In this document: positions 42,164 through 51,708 of the stretch, piece by piece | Layout: each line of letters begins with the position of its first letter | Numbering within the stretch: the first letter of the stretch is position 1 | Made by a program: the position numbers and the translations under genes | Notes under the pieces: model-generated | Databases searched by the model: none | What the model was told of the DNA's origin: nothing | Seen by the model: only the letters and a program-made list of their open reading frames with translations | From: an uncultured Oscillospiraceae bacterium | GTDB taxonomy: Bacteria; Bacillota; Clostridia; Oscillospirales; Oscillospiraceae | Reading direction: 5' to 3' | Length of the DNA stretch: 64,000 nucleotides | Assembly (NCBI GenBank): GCA_934589705.1 | Contig: CAKTOH010000001.1 | Coordinates: 124,001 to 188,000, forward strand

Positions 42164-42203
42164 TGTCATTGCGAACCAGTCCTCAGACTGGTTCGCAATG
42201 ACA
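42164..42203. repeat. TGTCATTGCGA palindromic repeat, hairpin form
   Basis: TGTCATTGCGAACCAGTC (42164-42181) and GACTGGTTCGCAATGACA (42186-42203) make an 18-bp perfect stem with a 4-base loop. It lies between the convergent dapA and tyrS and could serve as a terminator or RNA-stability element, although no U-tract follows. Confidence 0.85.
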
Positions 42204-42238
42204 ATTGAATCGTTACCTATAGGATTCTAGCCTTCCGG

Positions 42239-43462
42239 TTATGCCAGCACCGCCTTATGGAAGACCTTCTTACCCTTGCGGATCTTCACGCCTTCCTTGA
42301 GCATTTCCTCGGTGACGGCAAACTGGGCGGAGGGCACCTTCTCGTTGTTCACCAGAACGCCGCCCTGCTCCACCAGCTGCCGGGCCTGCTTGTTGGAGGG
42401 TGCCAGGCCGCAGGCCACCATCAGGTTCAGAATGCCGATCTTGCCGTCTGTCAGCTTGTCGGCGGTGATTTCGGTGGTGGGCATATTGGCATCATCGCCG
42501 CCGCCCACGAACAGAGCCTTGGCCGCGGCCTGAGCCTTGTTTGCCTCTTCCTCGCCGTGCACCAGCTTGGTCAGCTCGTAGGCAAGAATCTCCTTGGCTG
42601 TATTCAGCTGAGCGTCCTTCCAGTCCGCCATGGCGTTGATCTGCTCCAGAGGCAGGAAGGTCAGCATCCGGATGCACTTGAGCACGTCCGCATCCTCCAC
42701 GTTCCGCCAGTACTGGTAGAACTCGAAGGGAGAGGTCTTGTTGGGATCCAGCCACACCGCGCCCTTGGCGGTCTTGCCCATCTTCTTGCCCTCGGAGTTG
42801 AGAAGCAGGGTGATGGTCATAGCGTGGGCATCCTTGCCCAGCTTCCGGCGAATCAGCTCCGTGCCGCCCAGCATGTTGCTCCACTGGTCGTTGCCGCCGA
42901 ACTGCATGTTGCAGCCGTAGTGCTGGTACAGGTAGTAGAAGTCGTAGGATTGCATGGGCATGTAGTTAAACTCCAGGAAGCTCAGCCCCTTCTCCATCCG
43001 CTGCTTGAAGCACTCTGCCCGGAGCATGTTGTTCACGGAGAAGCAAGCGCCGATATCCCGGATGAAATCGATGTAGTTCAGATTCAGCAGCCAATCGGCG
43101 TTGTTGACCATCATGGCCTTGCCCTCGCCGAACTCTATGAACCGCTCCATCTGCTTTTTGAAGCAGGCGCAGTTGTGGTCGATGGTCTCCTTGGTCATCA
43201 TGGAGCGCATGTCCGTCCGGCCGGAGGGGTCGCCGATCATGGCCGTGCCGCCGCCAATGAGGGCAATGGGTCGGTTTCCGGCCATTTGCAGCCGCTTCAT
43301 CAGGCACAGTGCCATGAAGTGACCCACATGCAGGGAGTCGGCGGTGGGGTCAAAGCCGATATAGAACACGGCCTTGCCGTTGTCGATCATTTCCCGGATT
43401 TCCTCTTCGTTGGTGACCTGGGCAATGAGGCCCCGGGCAACCAGCTCGTCATACAGTTTCAT
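42239..43462 (-). CDS. tyrS: Tyrosine--tRNA ligase
   Basis: Class I synthetase of 407 residues. It has [14 protein letters not shown] (HIGH near residue 46-50), the tyrosine-binding [26 protein letters not shown], and a KMSKS variant reading [15 protein letters not shown]. The C-terminal S4 RNA-binding domain (about 345-407) ends [16 protein letters not shown]. The start is the ATG at 43462 with GGAGG 7 bases upstream. It follows a Tyr-specific T-box leader. Confidence 0.97.
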   Translation of the reverse strand: MKLYDELVARGLIAQVTNEEEIREMIDNGKAVFYIGFDPTADSLHVGHFMALCLMKRLQMAGNRPIALIGGGTAMIGDPSGRTDMRSMMTKETIDHNCACFKKQMERFIEFGEGKAMMVNNADWLLNLNYIDFIRDIGACFSVNNMLRAECFKQRMEKGLSFLEFNYMPMQSYDFYYLYQHYGCNMQFGGNDQWSNMLGGTELIRRKLGKDAHAMTITLLLNSEGKKMGKTAKGAVWLDPNKTSPFEFYQYWRNVEDADVLKCIRMLTFLPLEQINAMADWKDAQLNTAKEILAYELTKLVHGEEEANKAQAAAKALFVGGGDDANMPTTEITADKLTDGKIGILNLMVACGLAPSNKQARQLVEQGGVLVNNEKVPSAQFAVTEEMLKEGVKIRKGKKVFHKAVLA

Positions 43463-43486
43463 ATCAAAACCTCCAAAAATAATCAA

Positions 43487-43734
43487 CGCCCTCTGTCAAA
43501 ATGACAGAGGGCGAAAAATTTCGCGGTACCACCTCAGTTTGGAGAATCCTTGCGGCGTTCTCCCTCACGCCGTCCAGTAACGGCCTTCGCGCTATCGGGC
43601 GTACCCGTCTTCCCCTACTTTTGTTCAAGGAAGCCACTCCGGGAGGTATTTCAGCAACCGGAATCCACTGCCTCGCACCAAGCGGCAGCTCTCTGACGAT
43701 CCCCTGGATACCTACTTCTTCCCATCCACGTGTT
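43487..43734 (-). ncRNA. T-box leader specific for tRNA-Tyr
   Basis: Read on the minus strand, the T-box GGTGGTACCGCG lies at 43533-43522. The specifier codon is TAC (43648-43646) within GCTGAAATACCTCCC, matching Tyr and the downstream tyrS. The terminator is TGACAGAGGGCG/CGCCCTCTGTCA in both arms (43513-43487), followed by TTGATTATTTTT. The leader spans about 270 bases before the tyrS start. Confidence 0.93.
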
Positions 43735-43740
43735 GGTGCT

Positions 43741-43769
43741 ATCCTAACAAAGAAGTCCGGGTTTGTCAA
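43741..43769 (-). promoter_or_regulatory. Sigma-A promoter of the tyrS T-box transcript
   Basis: On the minus strand TTGACA (43769-43764), 17-base spacer, TAGGAT (43746-43741). It lies just after the recN stop at 43779. Confidence 0.85.
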
Positions 43770-43778
43770 GAAGATTTT

Positions 43779-45428
43779 TCAGCCCCGGAGCATTTCCTCC
43801 GCGCTTTTCAGGGTAGTTTCCGTAATATTCGCGCCGCCGATAATCCGGGCCAGCTCCCGCTTCCGTCCCTCCAAATCCAGAGGCGTGACGGAGGTATAGG
43901 TACGCCCGTCCCGTTCGGACTTGGCAATGAGCAGATGGGTGTTGGCCAGTGCCGCCAGCTGGGGCAGATGGGTCACGCAGAGCACCTGCTTGTGGACAGC
44001 CACGCTTCGCAGCTTTTCCGCCACCTTCTGGGCGGCTCTGCCGGACACGCCGGTGTCCACCTCGTCGAAAATCAGGGTTGCCACCTGATCCTTTTCCGCC
44101 AGCACATTCTTCATAGCCAGCATAATCCGGGCCAGCTCACCGCCGGAGGCCACCCGGCTCAGGGGCTTCAAGGCTTCGCCCGCGTTGGCAGACATGTAGA
44201 AGGCCACCGCGTCCGCGCCGTTTGCCGTCAGCTCCGTTTCCGTGAACCGGCAGGCAAACTGCACTCTCGGCATATCCAGCTGGGCAAGCTCAGACAGAAT
44301 TCGCTGCGACATATTCTCCGCCGCCTGCTGCCGGTTTTCCCGAAGAGCCAGGGCAGCATCCCAGGCTTCCTTTTCCGCTTTTTTCAAATTTCTTTTCAGT
44401 CGTTCCAGCTTATCGTCGGCGAATTCGATTTCATCCAGTTCTTTTTTCGCCTTGTCCAGATATTCCAGAATATCCTCGCAGGTGGTGCCGTACTTCCGGC
44501 GAAGCTTGTGAATCACATCCAGCCGGGACTCGATCTGTTCCAGTTCCTCGGCGGAATAGCTCAGGCTATCCCGGGCGTCCCGAACCTCCTCCGCCGCGTC
44601 CTGAACCTGGTACATGAGATCCGACACCCGGTCGTGGAGAGCCGCGAAGCTGTCGCTGAACCGGGACAGCCGAGCCAGGGCATACTCCGCCTGGGCAAGA
44701 AGTCCCGAGGCTCCGTCGGAATCCTCCCCACCGTAGAGACACTCCACGGCGGTTTCCATGCCGTTGCTCAGCTTCTCCGCGTTTTGCAGCACTTTCCGCC
44801 GCTCTTCCAGCCGGTCGTCCTCCCCGGGCTCCAGCTCCGCCTTTTCGATTTCGGCAATCTGGTATTTGAGGTTTTCCATCCGGCGAAGCTTCTCGCCCTC
44901 GTCCATGGTCAGAGCGCCGATTTCCCGGCGGAGCTTCGCCACCGCCTCGTAGCGTTCCCCGTAAGAAGCCCACAGCTTCCCGTTGTCCGCAAAGGCATCG
45001 AGAAACGCCAGGTGATTTTCCTCATCAAAGAGGGCGGCAGAATCGTGCTGACCGTGAATATTGATGAGCTGGATGCCCAGCTTATGAAGGCTCGTCACGT
45101 TCACGAGGGTTCCATTGACACGGCAGATATTTTTCCCGTCCAGGTGGATTTCCCGGGAAATCACCGTCTCCGGGTCATATTCCACGCCGTTTTCCGCAAA
45201 CCAGGGAAATTCCGGAACATTCGTAAACACCGCCCGGACGCTGGCCCGCTCGGTGCCGGTACGAATCATGTCCCGATAGGCCCGTTCCCCCAGGATGGCG
45301 GAAATGGCATCGATGACAATGGATTTACCTGCGCCGGTCTCACCGGTGAGAACATTGAAGCCACGGTCAAATGAAATATCCGCACACTCAATGACCGCGA
45401 TATTCTCAATGTGCAGTAAGCTCAGCAT
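43779..45428 (-). CDS. recN: DNA repair protein RecN
   Basis: SMC-like ATPase that acts at double-strand breaks. The 549-residue product has Walker A GETGAGKS (29-36), two long coiled coils (about 140-370), the signature LSRVASGGELARIMLA and Walker B LIFDEVDTGVSG. GGAG lies 5 bases before the ATG, 17 bases after argR. Last gene of the OLE-oapA-dxs operon, as in the standard argR-recN pair of Firmicutes. Confidence 0.97.
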   Translation of the reverse strand: MLSLLHIENIAVIECADISFDRGFNVLTGETGAGKSIVIDAISAILGERAYRDMIRTGTERASVRAVFTNVPEFPWFAENGVEYDPETVISREIHLDGKNICRVNGTLVNVTSLHKLGIQLINIHGQHDSAALFDEENHLAFLDAFADNGKLWASYGERYEAVAKLRREIGALTMDEGEKLRRMENLKYQIAEIEKAELEPGEDDRLEERRKVLQNAEKLSNGMETAVECLYGGEDSDGASGLLAQAEYALARLSRFSDSFAALHDRVSDLMYQVQDAAEEVRDARDSLSYSAEELEQIESRLDVIHKLRRKYGTTCEDILEYLDKAKKELDEIEFADDKLERLKRNLKKAEKEAWDAALALRENRQQAAENMSQRILSELAQLDMPRVQFACRFTETELTANGADAVAFYMSANAGEALKPLSRVASGGELARIMLAMKNVLAEKDQVATLIFDEVDTGVSGRAAQKVAEKLRSVAVHKQVLCVTHLPQLAALANTHLLIAKSERDGRTYTSVTPLDLEGRKRELARIIGGANITETTLKSAEEMLRG

Positions 45429-45445
45429 GACCGCTCCCCCTTCCT

Positions 45446-45898
45446 TTAGTTCAGCAGGTTTCGGATTTCTCCGCAGAAGGCCGCCGCGGCGTTGGTGTCG
45501 CGCATGATGATGATGACCGTATCGTCACCGGCGATGCTGCCAAGCACCACGCTCCGGCTCATGGTATCCAGCGCCGAGGCCGCCGCGTTGGCAAGACCCG
45601 GCAGGGTGTGAATGACAATGATATTCTGGGCATAGTCGAAGCTGGTGACGCACTCCCGGAAAATGGTGTTCAGCCGTCCCGTGAAGGTGCCGGGCACCTC
45701 TCTCGCCGCCGCCGTATAGTGGTAGGTTCCGAAGCTTGTCAGCTCCTTGATGATCCGCAGCTCCTTGATGTCCCGGGAAATGGTCGCCTGGGTGCTGTTA
45801 AAGCCCGCGTCCCGCAGAGCCTGCAAAAGCTGCTCCTGGGTCTCCACATTGGTGGTGGAGATGATCTCCATGATTTTCGCCTGTCGTTTGGATTTCAC
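45446..45898 (-). CDS. argR: Arginine repressor
   Basis: Hexameric transcriptional repressor and activator of arginine metabolism. The 150-residue protein has the N-terminal winged helix (about 1-70, FNSTQATISRDIKELRIIK) and the C-terminal oligomer/arginine domain (about 75-150, with GLANAAASALD and GSIAGDDTVIIIMRD). The GTG start at 45898 is 16 bases after nadK. Its place in front of recN is the usual Firmicute order. Confidence 0.95.
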   Translation of the reverse strand: MKSKRQAKIMEIISTTNVETQEQLLQALRDAGFNSTQATISRDIKELRIIKELTSFGTYHYTAAAREVPGTFTGRLNTIFRECVTSFDYAQNIIVIHTLPGLANAAASALDTMSRSVVLGSIAGDDTVIIIMRDTNAAAAFCGEIRNLLN

Positions 45899-45914
45899 TG
45901 CCCATTCCCCTTTC

Positions 45915-46775
45915 TCACTTACTGAACTTGGAGTTGACTACATCGTAGAAGCTTCGCTCCTTCAGCCGCACCAGCCTGGTCTCCAGGTGGGACTTGCGGA
46001 TGGTGGCCACGTCCCCCATATTCAGCCGCACCGCCCGTCCGCCGTCTACGGACAGATAGGCGTTGCGCCGGGCGTTGAGCACCTGCTCCACGCTCACCAC
46101 CCGCTTGTCGGAGGCCACAATGCACCGGCTTCCGATCTCGTGGGCGCAGATGGGAGTGATGATGATATTTTTCGCCTCCGGCTCCACAATGGGGCCTCCG
46201 GCGGAATAGCTGTAGGCCGTGGAGCCGGTGGGGGTGGAAACCACCACGCCGTCACCGCCGAATTCCATGGCGCTGACTCCATCGCACTTGACGCACAGAT
46301 GGACAATCCGAGCCACCGCCCCTTTGGTCACCACCACGTCGTTCAGGCAGATGTCGTGAAACAGAATATCCCGCTCCCGCTGGACGGTCACGTCCAGCAT
46401 CATCCGGCTGTCCAGAGTGTATTCCCCCCGTGCAACCCTTGTCAGCTTGTCCAGCTCCGTGCTTTCCAGCTCAGCCATAAAGCCCATGGTGCCGATGTTG
46501 ACCCCCAGAATGGGAATCCCCTTCCGGGTAGCGGCCTTGGCCATGTGCAGAATCGTGCCGTCTCCGCCGAAGCAAATTACCATCTCTGCGTTGGGAAGCT
46601 CCCGATCCAGCCGGGAAAACCGCAGGTCTCTGGGAAGCTCATAGCTTCGATCCACCTCAAAAGGGAGACAAATCCGGGTGTTGACCCCGGCCTCCTTCAG
46701 AATCTTCGCCGCCTCCCGGACGGTCTGAAAATTCTTATCCCGATAGGGATTGGGGGTAAGAATCACATTTTTCAC
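45915..46775 (-). CDS. nadK: NAD kinase
   Basis: Phosphorylates NAD to NADP. The 286-residue protein has the GGDGTILHMAKAA motif with the catalytic Asp and NIGTMGFMAELE, followed by DGVVVSTPTGSTAYSYSAGGPIVEP. The GTG at 46775 lies 3 bases after the tlyA stop, so translation is coupled. The surrounding MEP-pathway gene dxs and the repair gene recN are long-standing neighbours of nadK in Clostridia. Confidence 0.96.
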   Translation of the reverse strand: MKNVILTPNPYRDKNFQTVREAAKILKEAGVNTRICLPFEVDRSYELPRDLRFSRLDRELPNAEMVICFGGDGTILHMAKAATRKGIPILGVNIGTMGFMAELESTELDKLTRVARGEYTLDSRMMLDVTVQRERDILFHDICLNDVVVTKGAVARIVHLCVKCDGVSAMEFGGDGVVVSTPTGSTAYSYSAGGPIVEPEAKNIIITPICAHEIGSRCIVASDKRVVSVEQVLNARRNAYLSVDGGRAVRLNMGDVATIRKSHLETRLVRLKERSFYDVVNSKFSK

Positions 46776-46778
46776 TTC

Positions 46779-47588
46779 TTATTCCCCCTTGTCAAGCGTC
46801 CTATGAGCCTGCTCCACAACGAGTGCCGTATCCGGGCAAATGCCGGGCACGTCCGCAAGGCTCAGGTGACCCAGAAACTCAATATTCCCCTCCGGCCCCT
46901 TCACCGGGGAGAAGGTCAGACCCAGGATCCGAAAGCCCAGCTCCTCTGCCAGCGCCACGAAGCCGTCCAGCACCTCCTTATGAGTAGCCGGTTCCCGGAC
47001 AACTCCCTTCTTGCCAACCTTTTCCTTCCCCGCCTCAAACTGGGGCTTGATCAGGCAGAGCACCTGACCGGTGGGTTTGAGAAGGTTCTTGATGGCGGGC
47101 AGGACGATTTTCAGAGAAATAAAGCTCACGTCCACCACGGACAAATCCAGGGGCTCTCCCAGCTGCTCCGGGGTCACATAGCGGATGTTCGTCCGCTCCA
47201 TGACCACCACCCGGGGATCGCTGCGGATTTTCCAGTCCAGCTGACCGTAACCCACGTCGATAGCGAAGACCTTTTTCGCCCCCTGCTGAAGCAGACAATC
47301 CGTGAAGCCCCCGGTGGAAGCGCCGGAATCGCTGCACACATATCCCTCGGGCTTTACGCCGAAGTCCCGCAGTGCCTTTTCCAGCTTCAGACCGCCCCGG
47401 CTGACATAGGGGCACACCGCCCCCCGGACCTCCAGGCTCACGGTTTCCTCATAGGAAACTCCGGGCTTGTCCGCCTTCTGTCCGTTGACATATACCAGTC
47501 CGCTCATAATAATGGCCTGGGCCTTGGAGCGGGTATCCGCGTAGCCCTGCTCGGTAAGCAGAACATCCAGTCGTTTTTTCACTTTCAC
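46779..47588 (-). CDS. tlyA: TlyA family rRNA 2'-O-methyltransferase
   Basis: Methylates 16S/23S rRNA cytidine 2'-OH. The 269-residue product has an N-terminal S4 RNA-binding domain (about 1-65, KKRLDVLLTEQGYADTRSKAQ) and an FtsJ-type SAM methyltransferase (YVSRGGLKLEKAL, DSGASTGGFTDCLLQQGA, VDVSFISLK, CLIKPQFE). The start is a GTG at 47588 that overlaps the dxs stop by 4 bases (GTGA). Hemolysin naming in old entries is misleading. Confidence 0.95.
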   Translation of the reverse strand: MKVKKRLDVLLTEQGYADTRSKAQAIIMSGLVYVNGQKADKPGVSYEETVSLEVRGAVCPYVSRGGLKLEKALRDFGVKPEGYVCSDSGASTGGFTDCLLQQGAKKVFAIDVGYGQLDWKIRSDPRVVVMERTNIRYVTPEQLGEPLDLSVVDVSFISLKIVLPAIKNLLKPTGQVLCLIKPQFEAGKEKVGKKGVVREPATHKEVLDGFVALAEELGFRILGLTFSPVKGPEGNIEFLGHLSLADVPGICPDTALVVEQAHRTLDKGE

Positions 47589-49456
47589 CGGGCAAGCACC
47601 TTCCTTACATATGCGGCAATGGAATCGCTGTCCAGCCCGCACCGCCGATACAGCTCCTTCAGGGAACCGTGGGGCACGAAGTCCCCGCCCAGATCAATGC
47701 CGTGAATTTTACATCCCGGCAGAATTTCCTCCAATGTCCAGCCCAGGCTTTCCCGGATTCCGGAACCGGAGGCCGTTTCCTCAATAATAACTGCCTGTGG
47801 AATTTTTTTCAGGCGTTCCGCCAGCTCTTCGGCGGGCAGAGGCCACACACTGAGCAGCCGGAGGACACAGGCATCGATTCCCTGCTCCTTCAATTGCTCG
47901 GCTGCCGCCAGCACATTGTCGAGAGTCGATCCGTAAGTAATCAGGGCTACCTCCGTGCCTTCCCGGTGACATTGCACCAGGTTTCCTTCCAGACCCTGCC
48001 AGCTGCTTTCCTTATAGCTGCCCTCGGTGCCTCTGGGGTAGCGAATGGCCACCGGGCCGTCGTAATCCCGCACCGCCCAGCGGAGCATGTCCTTCTGCTC
48101 TGCCAGACTGGCCGGATTCAGAATCCGCATTCCCGGCATCTGCTTCAAAAAGCCGATGTCAAACACGCCGTGATGGGTAGGGCCGTCGTCGCCTACCAGA
48201 CCCGCCCGGTCGATGGCAAACACCACATGCAGGTGCAGCAGCGCCGCGTCCTGCATAATCTGATCAAAGCCCCGCTGTAAGAAGGTAGAATACAGGGCCA
48301 CCACCGGAACCATCCCCTGCTTGGCAAGTCCACCTGCCATGGACACCGCGTGTTCCTCCGCAATGCCCACGTCAAAGGTGCGCTTCGGGAATTCCCGCTG
48401 GAAGGCCAGCAGTCCCGTGCCTCCGGGCATGGCCGCGGTAATGGCACACACCCGCTTATCCTGTCGAGCCAGCGCCTGCATGGCAGTACCGAAGCTGTCG
48501 GAGTAGCTTACCACCTTGGGCCCCAGCTTCTTGCCGGTTTCCGGGTCAAATTTTCCGATTCCGTGGAATTTCGCCGGATCCTCCTCGGCAAAGGGATAGC
48601 CCTTGCCCTTCCGGGTCACCACATGTACCACCACCGGCTCCCGCAGTTCCCGGGCGGACGACAGCAGGGACACCAGTCCCGGCAGGTCGTGGCCGTCTGC
48701 CGGCCCCAGGTAAGTAAAGCCCATATTCTCAAAAATGGTAGCAGGCAGCAGCAGCCGTTTCAGCTTGTTCTTCACCCGGCTGCTGAAATTATAAACGGCG
48801 CTGCCCAAAGCGGTTTTCTTCATAAACCGCCGGTAGGCTCGCTTGGCGTCCAGATAATTGTCGCTGGAACGGAGCCGGGACAGATGGCTGGACAGGCCGC
48901 CCACGTTTTTGCCGATGGACATGGTGTTGTCGTTGACGATAATCACCATGGGCTCGCCGCTGACCGCCGCGTCGTTCAGCCCCTCGTAGGCCATGCCGCC
49001 GGTGAGGGCGCCGTCGCCGATGAGAGCCACCACGTCATAATTCTCCTGAAGCAGGGTTCTGGCTCTTGCCATCCCCAGGGCGATGGAAACGGAACTGGAG
49101 GCATGTCCCGCCACAAAGGCATCGGTGTCGCTCTCCTCCGGCTTGGGGAAGCCGGAAATGCCGCCGTACTGCCGCAGACGCGCAAAATCCGCCCGGCGGC
49201 CGGTGAGCAGCTTATGCACATAAGACTGATGACCCACGTCAAATACCAAGCGGTCGATATTCGTATTAAACACCAGCTCGATGGCAACGCTCAGCTCCAC
49301 CACGCCCAGGTTTCCCGCCAGATGTCCGCCGGTTTTTGCCACGCTGGAAATCAGGAACTGCCGGATTTCGTCACACAGTTGATTTCGCTCGCCGTCACTG
49401 AGCTTCAGCAGATCCTCATGGCTGTTTACTCTCTGTAAAATGTCCAATTCTGACAC
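47585..49456 (-). CDS. dxs: 1-deoxy-D-xylulose-5-phosphate synthase
   Basis: TPP-dependent first step of the MEP isoprenoid pathway. The 623-residue product has AGHASSSVSIALGMARAR, GDGALTGGMAYEGLN with the TPP-binding GDG, VNDNTMSIGKNVGGLS, VVTRKGKGYPFAE, DVGIAEEHAVSMAGGLA and DRAGLVGDDGPTHHGVFD. It starts with a GTG, 3 bases after the oapA stop. It is the canonical third member of the OLE locus. ispE of the same pathway is elsewhere in the window. Confidence 0.97.
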   Translation of the reverse strand: MSELDILQRVNSHEDLLKLSDGERNQLCDEIRQFLISSVAKTGGHLAGNLGVVELSVAIELVFNTNIDRLVFDVGHQSYVHKLLTGRRADFARLRQYGGISGFPKPEESDTDAFVAGHASSSVSIALGMARARTLLQENYDVVALIGDGALTGGMAYEGLNDAAVSGEPMVIIVNDNTMSIGKNVGGLSSHLSRLRSSDNYLDAKRAYRRFMKKTALGSAVYNFSSRVKNKLKRLLLPATIFENMGFTYLGPADGHDLPGLVSLLSSARELREPVVVHVVTRKGKGYPFAEEDPAKFHGIGKFDPETGKKLGPKVVSYSDSFGTAMQALARQDKRVCAITAAMPGGTGLLAFQREFPKRTFDVGIAEEHAVSMAGGLAKQGMVPVVALYSTFLQRGFDQIMQDAALLHLHVVFAIDRAGLVGDDGPTHHGVFDIGFLKQMPGMRILNPASLAEQKDMLRWAVRDYDGPVAIRYPRGTEGSYKESSWQGLEGNLVQCHREGTEVALITYGSTLDNVLAAAEQLKEQGIDACVLRLLSVWPLPAEELAERLKKIPQAVIIEETASGSGIRESLGWTLEEILPGCKIHGIDLGGDFVPHGSLKELYRRCGLDSDSIAAYVRKVLAR

Positions 49457-49459
49457 AAC

Positions 49460-50041
49460 CTAACGTTTTGATTTCTTTTTCTTCAGCCGGTTCCAGGCAC
49501 CCAGAAGCCGCCCTACCATATGCACGATCTGGGTACAGGAGCTGACCGCGAAGGTTTTGCCGATGGCCTTTCCTCCCACAGTCAGTCCTGCCACCAACGA
49601 GGACATGACCAGGGAAACCCCTCTGGGCCAGGCGGTATCCACATGGGTCAGGATCAGCGCCGCGATGGTTGCCGACGCGCTGCCGGAGACGACGCCGCAG
49701 ATATCCCCCACCACGTCATTGCAGATGGAGCTGACCCGTTCGGCGTTGCGCAGCAGCCGGATGGCCTCCTGGGCGCCCGGCACCTTCCGAGCCGCCATGG
49801 AATGAAAGGGCTTTTCATCGGCACTGGCTACCGCCATGCCGATAATGTCAAAAACAATGCCCAGCAGCACGATAAAGAGCAAGATCCCGAAGGCCACGGG
49901 AAGAGAGCTGCTGGCCATGACCTCATCGGAGACCAGGCCGATGAGGCCGGAAACCACCAATGTGGTGAAAAAAACCGTGACGACCCACTGGATCGTCCGT
50001 AAACGTTCCTTTTGGGAAGCGTCCATATGGGATTTTGCCAC
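49460..50041 (-). CDS. OLE-associated membrane protein OapA-like
   Basis: A 193-residue membrane protein with four hydrophobic segments (about 17-37, 45-67, 114-130 and 146-165) and the conserved stretch ADEKPFHSMAARK plus NAERVSSICNDVVGDICGV between them. It resembles the DUF21/CNNM-type OapA that binds OLE RNA in Bacillus halodurans. It starts at GTG 50041 with GAGGAG 8 bases upstream. Synteny supports the call: a long structured RNA immediately upstream and dxs, tlyA, nadK, argR and recN downstream. The OLE-OapA complex is linked to cold, alcohol and Mg stress in other species; function here is inferred. Confidence 0.8.
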   Translation of the reverse strand: MAKSHMDASQKERLRTIQWVVTVFFTTLVVSGLIGLVSDEVMASSSLPVAFGILLFIVLLGIVFDIIGMAVASADEKPFHSMAARKVPGAQEAIRLLRNAERVSSICNDVVGDICGVVSGSASATIAALILTHVDTAWPRGVSLVMSSLVAGLTVGGKAIGKTFAVSSCTQIVHMVGRLLGAWNRLKKKKSKR

Positions 50042-50074
50042 AGAAGATTCTCCTCGAAACAGAATAGTCAAAGA

Positions 50075-50690
50075 AATGACGGCGGCAGGCAGGATAAATC
50101 TTACGGCTTAGGTCGGGTTGTTTTTCACCGAGGGGAACCTGCCGTTGCCGCACAGGTCGTTTCCGTTTGATCCCCAGGCTCAAGTGTTGCCAAAAAAATG
50201 AGTACCCGATTGCCACTTAGTCCGTACTGCAATCCCCTGCCTGCCCCTTTCGGACAGCCTAGGTGTTTTCCACGGCGGAGTGTTCCATAATCTTAGCCTC
50301 TTTTGCAAGCATGGTTTCCGGGAGCAATAACCGCGCTGGCCGTGGCCACGGCAGCGGCGGTCTGTTCTCCCTTCCCCGCATGTTCACTTCAAGGCAGGCT
50401 ACGCTGCACACAGCACACGATTCTGTGCACCGCCTTGCAGGTTCATACCTGATTCGTACGCGGCGGGGCCCACATGGGTTCTGCCCGTCGTCGCACAAGG
50501 TTCAAGTCTCCACGGAAACCGGGTCGTATGCCCCATGCCATTGGGACGCGCCCTGGATCCTTAACCCCCAGCATCCACCCAAAACTGGGCGTAATAAGCA
50601 GACACCAGGGACTTCATCGATGTGCCCTTCAAAGGATTTTTAGGCCCTTCCTGGAAAATGGTCACTACGACTAGAATACTGCACCGTCAG
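50075..50690 (-). ncRNA. OLE RNA (ornate, large, extremophilic), predicted
   Basis: The 786 bases between the oapA start and the Nudix gene hold no credible ORF. On the minus strand a promoter at 50724-50696 starts a transcript near 50690 that runs about 615 nt to oapA, close to the roughly 610 nt of known OLE RNAs. Extended helices are visible, such as CAAGGC (50390-50395) with GCCTTG (50432-50437) and the CCGTGGCCACGG palindrome (50339-50350). Position between a promoter and an OapA-like gene followed by dxs is the diagnostic OLE context. Sequence match to the OLE covariance model was not tested. Confidence 0.8.
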
Positions 50691-50695
50691 CTCCT

Positions 50696-50724
50696 ATTTT
50701 AGCATATCATAGCCGAATATACAA
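50696..50724 (-). promoter_or_regulatory. Sigma-A promoter of the OLE RNA operon
   Basis: On the minus strand TTGTAT (50724-50719), 17-base spacer, TAAAAT (50701-50696). Transcription would start near 50690, at the predicted OLE 5' end. Confidence 0.75.
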
Positions 50725-50827
50725 GTATTTATTTAATCCGAAATCTTTTGTCTTCCCGGAATCTCCCTGGTTGCCTGGTAGGAAATCCAACAGATTTTTC
50801 CTCTCCCGGCACAGTCAGTGAATATTT

Positions 50828-51298
50828 TTACGGTACATTTTCAAACCAATCCCGGACAATATCCCGGTGGGTCACGGCAATCTCGATATTCCCGATTTCC
50901 TCCCGGGTGAAAAACCGCAGTTCTTTCGATTCCGCGCTGATCCGCATTTCCGGCTCCTCCGGCAGCTCCAGGCCGTAGACCACGATCACCATCCGCCAGA
51001 CGCTTCCGTCCCGGAAAGCGGCGATCCTGCCCGGATTGTCGTAGACCGCTATCTTCCGGAATCGCTCCCTGGGAATCCGCAGCCCCAGCTCCTCATACGT
51101 CTCCCGGACGATGGCCTGAAGTCCGGTCTCGCTCTTTTTGCACCCGCCGCCGATGAGACCCCAGATGTCGGAATCCCGCCGCTTTTCCAGCAGCAGCCGT
51201 CCCCGGCAGGTAATCACCGCGTTGGCTCCCAGATGAGCCGGCATGGTGGTCTTCGGCGCGTCCTTGGGATCGCAGTTGTAGAAGGTCACAATGGCCAT
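50828..51298 (-). CDS. Nudix hydrolase
   Basis: A 156-residue Nudix hydrolase that probably cleaves a nucleoside-diphosphate-linked compound. The Nudix box is recognisable as GGGCKKSETGLQAIVRETYEELGL, with the REx2EE core. It starts at 51298 with GGAGGAAGAG just upstream. The N-terminus MAIVTFYNCDPKDAPKT is unusual before the first strand. Substrate cannot be told from sequence. It is divergent in function from the OLE operon although on the same strand. Confidence 0.9.
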   Translation of the reverse strand: MAIVTFYNCDPKDAPKTTMPAHLGANAVITCRGRLLLEKRRDSDIWGLIGGGCKKSETGLQAIVRETYEELGLRIPRERFRKIAVYDNPGRIAAFRDGSVWRMVIVVYGLELPEEPEMRISAESKELRFFTREEIGNIEIAVTHRDIVRDWFENVP

Positions 51299-51645
51299 AT
51301 CTCTTCCTCCGCTTTCTGTTTTTTCCGCTGCGCCAGTCTATCGAACGAACATGTCGTTGCGAAAAGCAGCGCACACTGGTGTGTCCCCACAAGGGGGGAT
51401 TCCCTTTGGTATATTAGATTATACTCCAACTAACTCTATTTTTCTACCCCAGAAAGCTCGGTTTCCACCTAAATACTTCCGATAAGGTCACCTACAGCAG
51501 ACCGAAATATTCTGACCCGCTTCCGGCGGTGCGGCCGGGAGATTCTTAAGGGGGCGGCTTTTCGGCAGCGCCCCTTAAGCCGGCTTCTTATCAATTTTCT
51601 TGCCGGGACAAGAAAATTGCCCCCGGAGGGTTCGGCACCGAATGC
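51299..51645. repeat. Structured repeat, copy B, with a degenerate repeat beside it
   Basis: The 410-base gap 51299-51708 has no gene. Near 51350-51395 is a decayed TGTC(G)TTGCGA-type repeat with GCGCACACTGG. At 51501-51645 is the reverse complement of the 15637-15778 repeat, about 90% identical, with the same CTTAAGGGGGCGG/CGCCCCTTAAG and CAATTTTCTTG/CAAGAAAATTG palindromes. The two stems have compensating or symmetric changes relative to copy A. Confidence 0.8.
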
Positions 51646-51708
51646 TTCTATGCGTGTGGGAATGCTCATAGAATTCTTTGTTTTAGGCCAGTATGCGCAC
51701 AGCTTTTT

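Noticed and set aside
43501..43899. Plus-strand frame over the tyrS leader
   Set aside because: It is antisense to a clear T-box leader and has no domain.
50263..50643. 126-codon plus-strand frame in the OLE region
   Set aside because: No ribosome site and low coding quality; the minus-strand noncoding RNA explains the region better.
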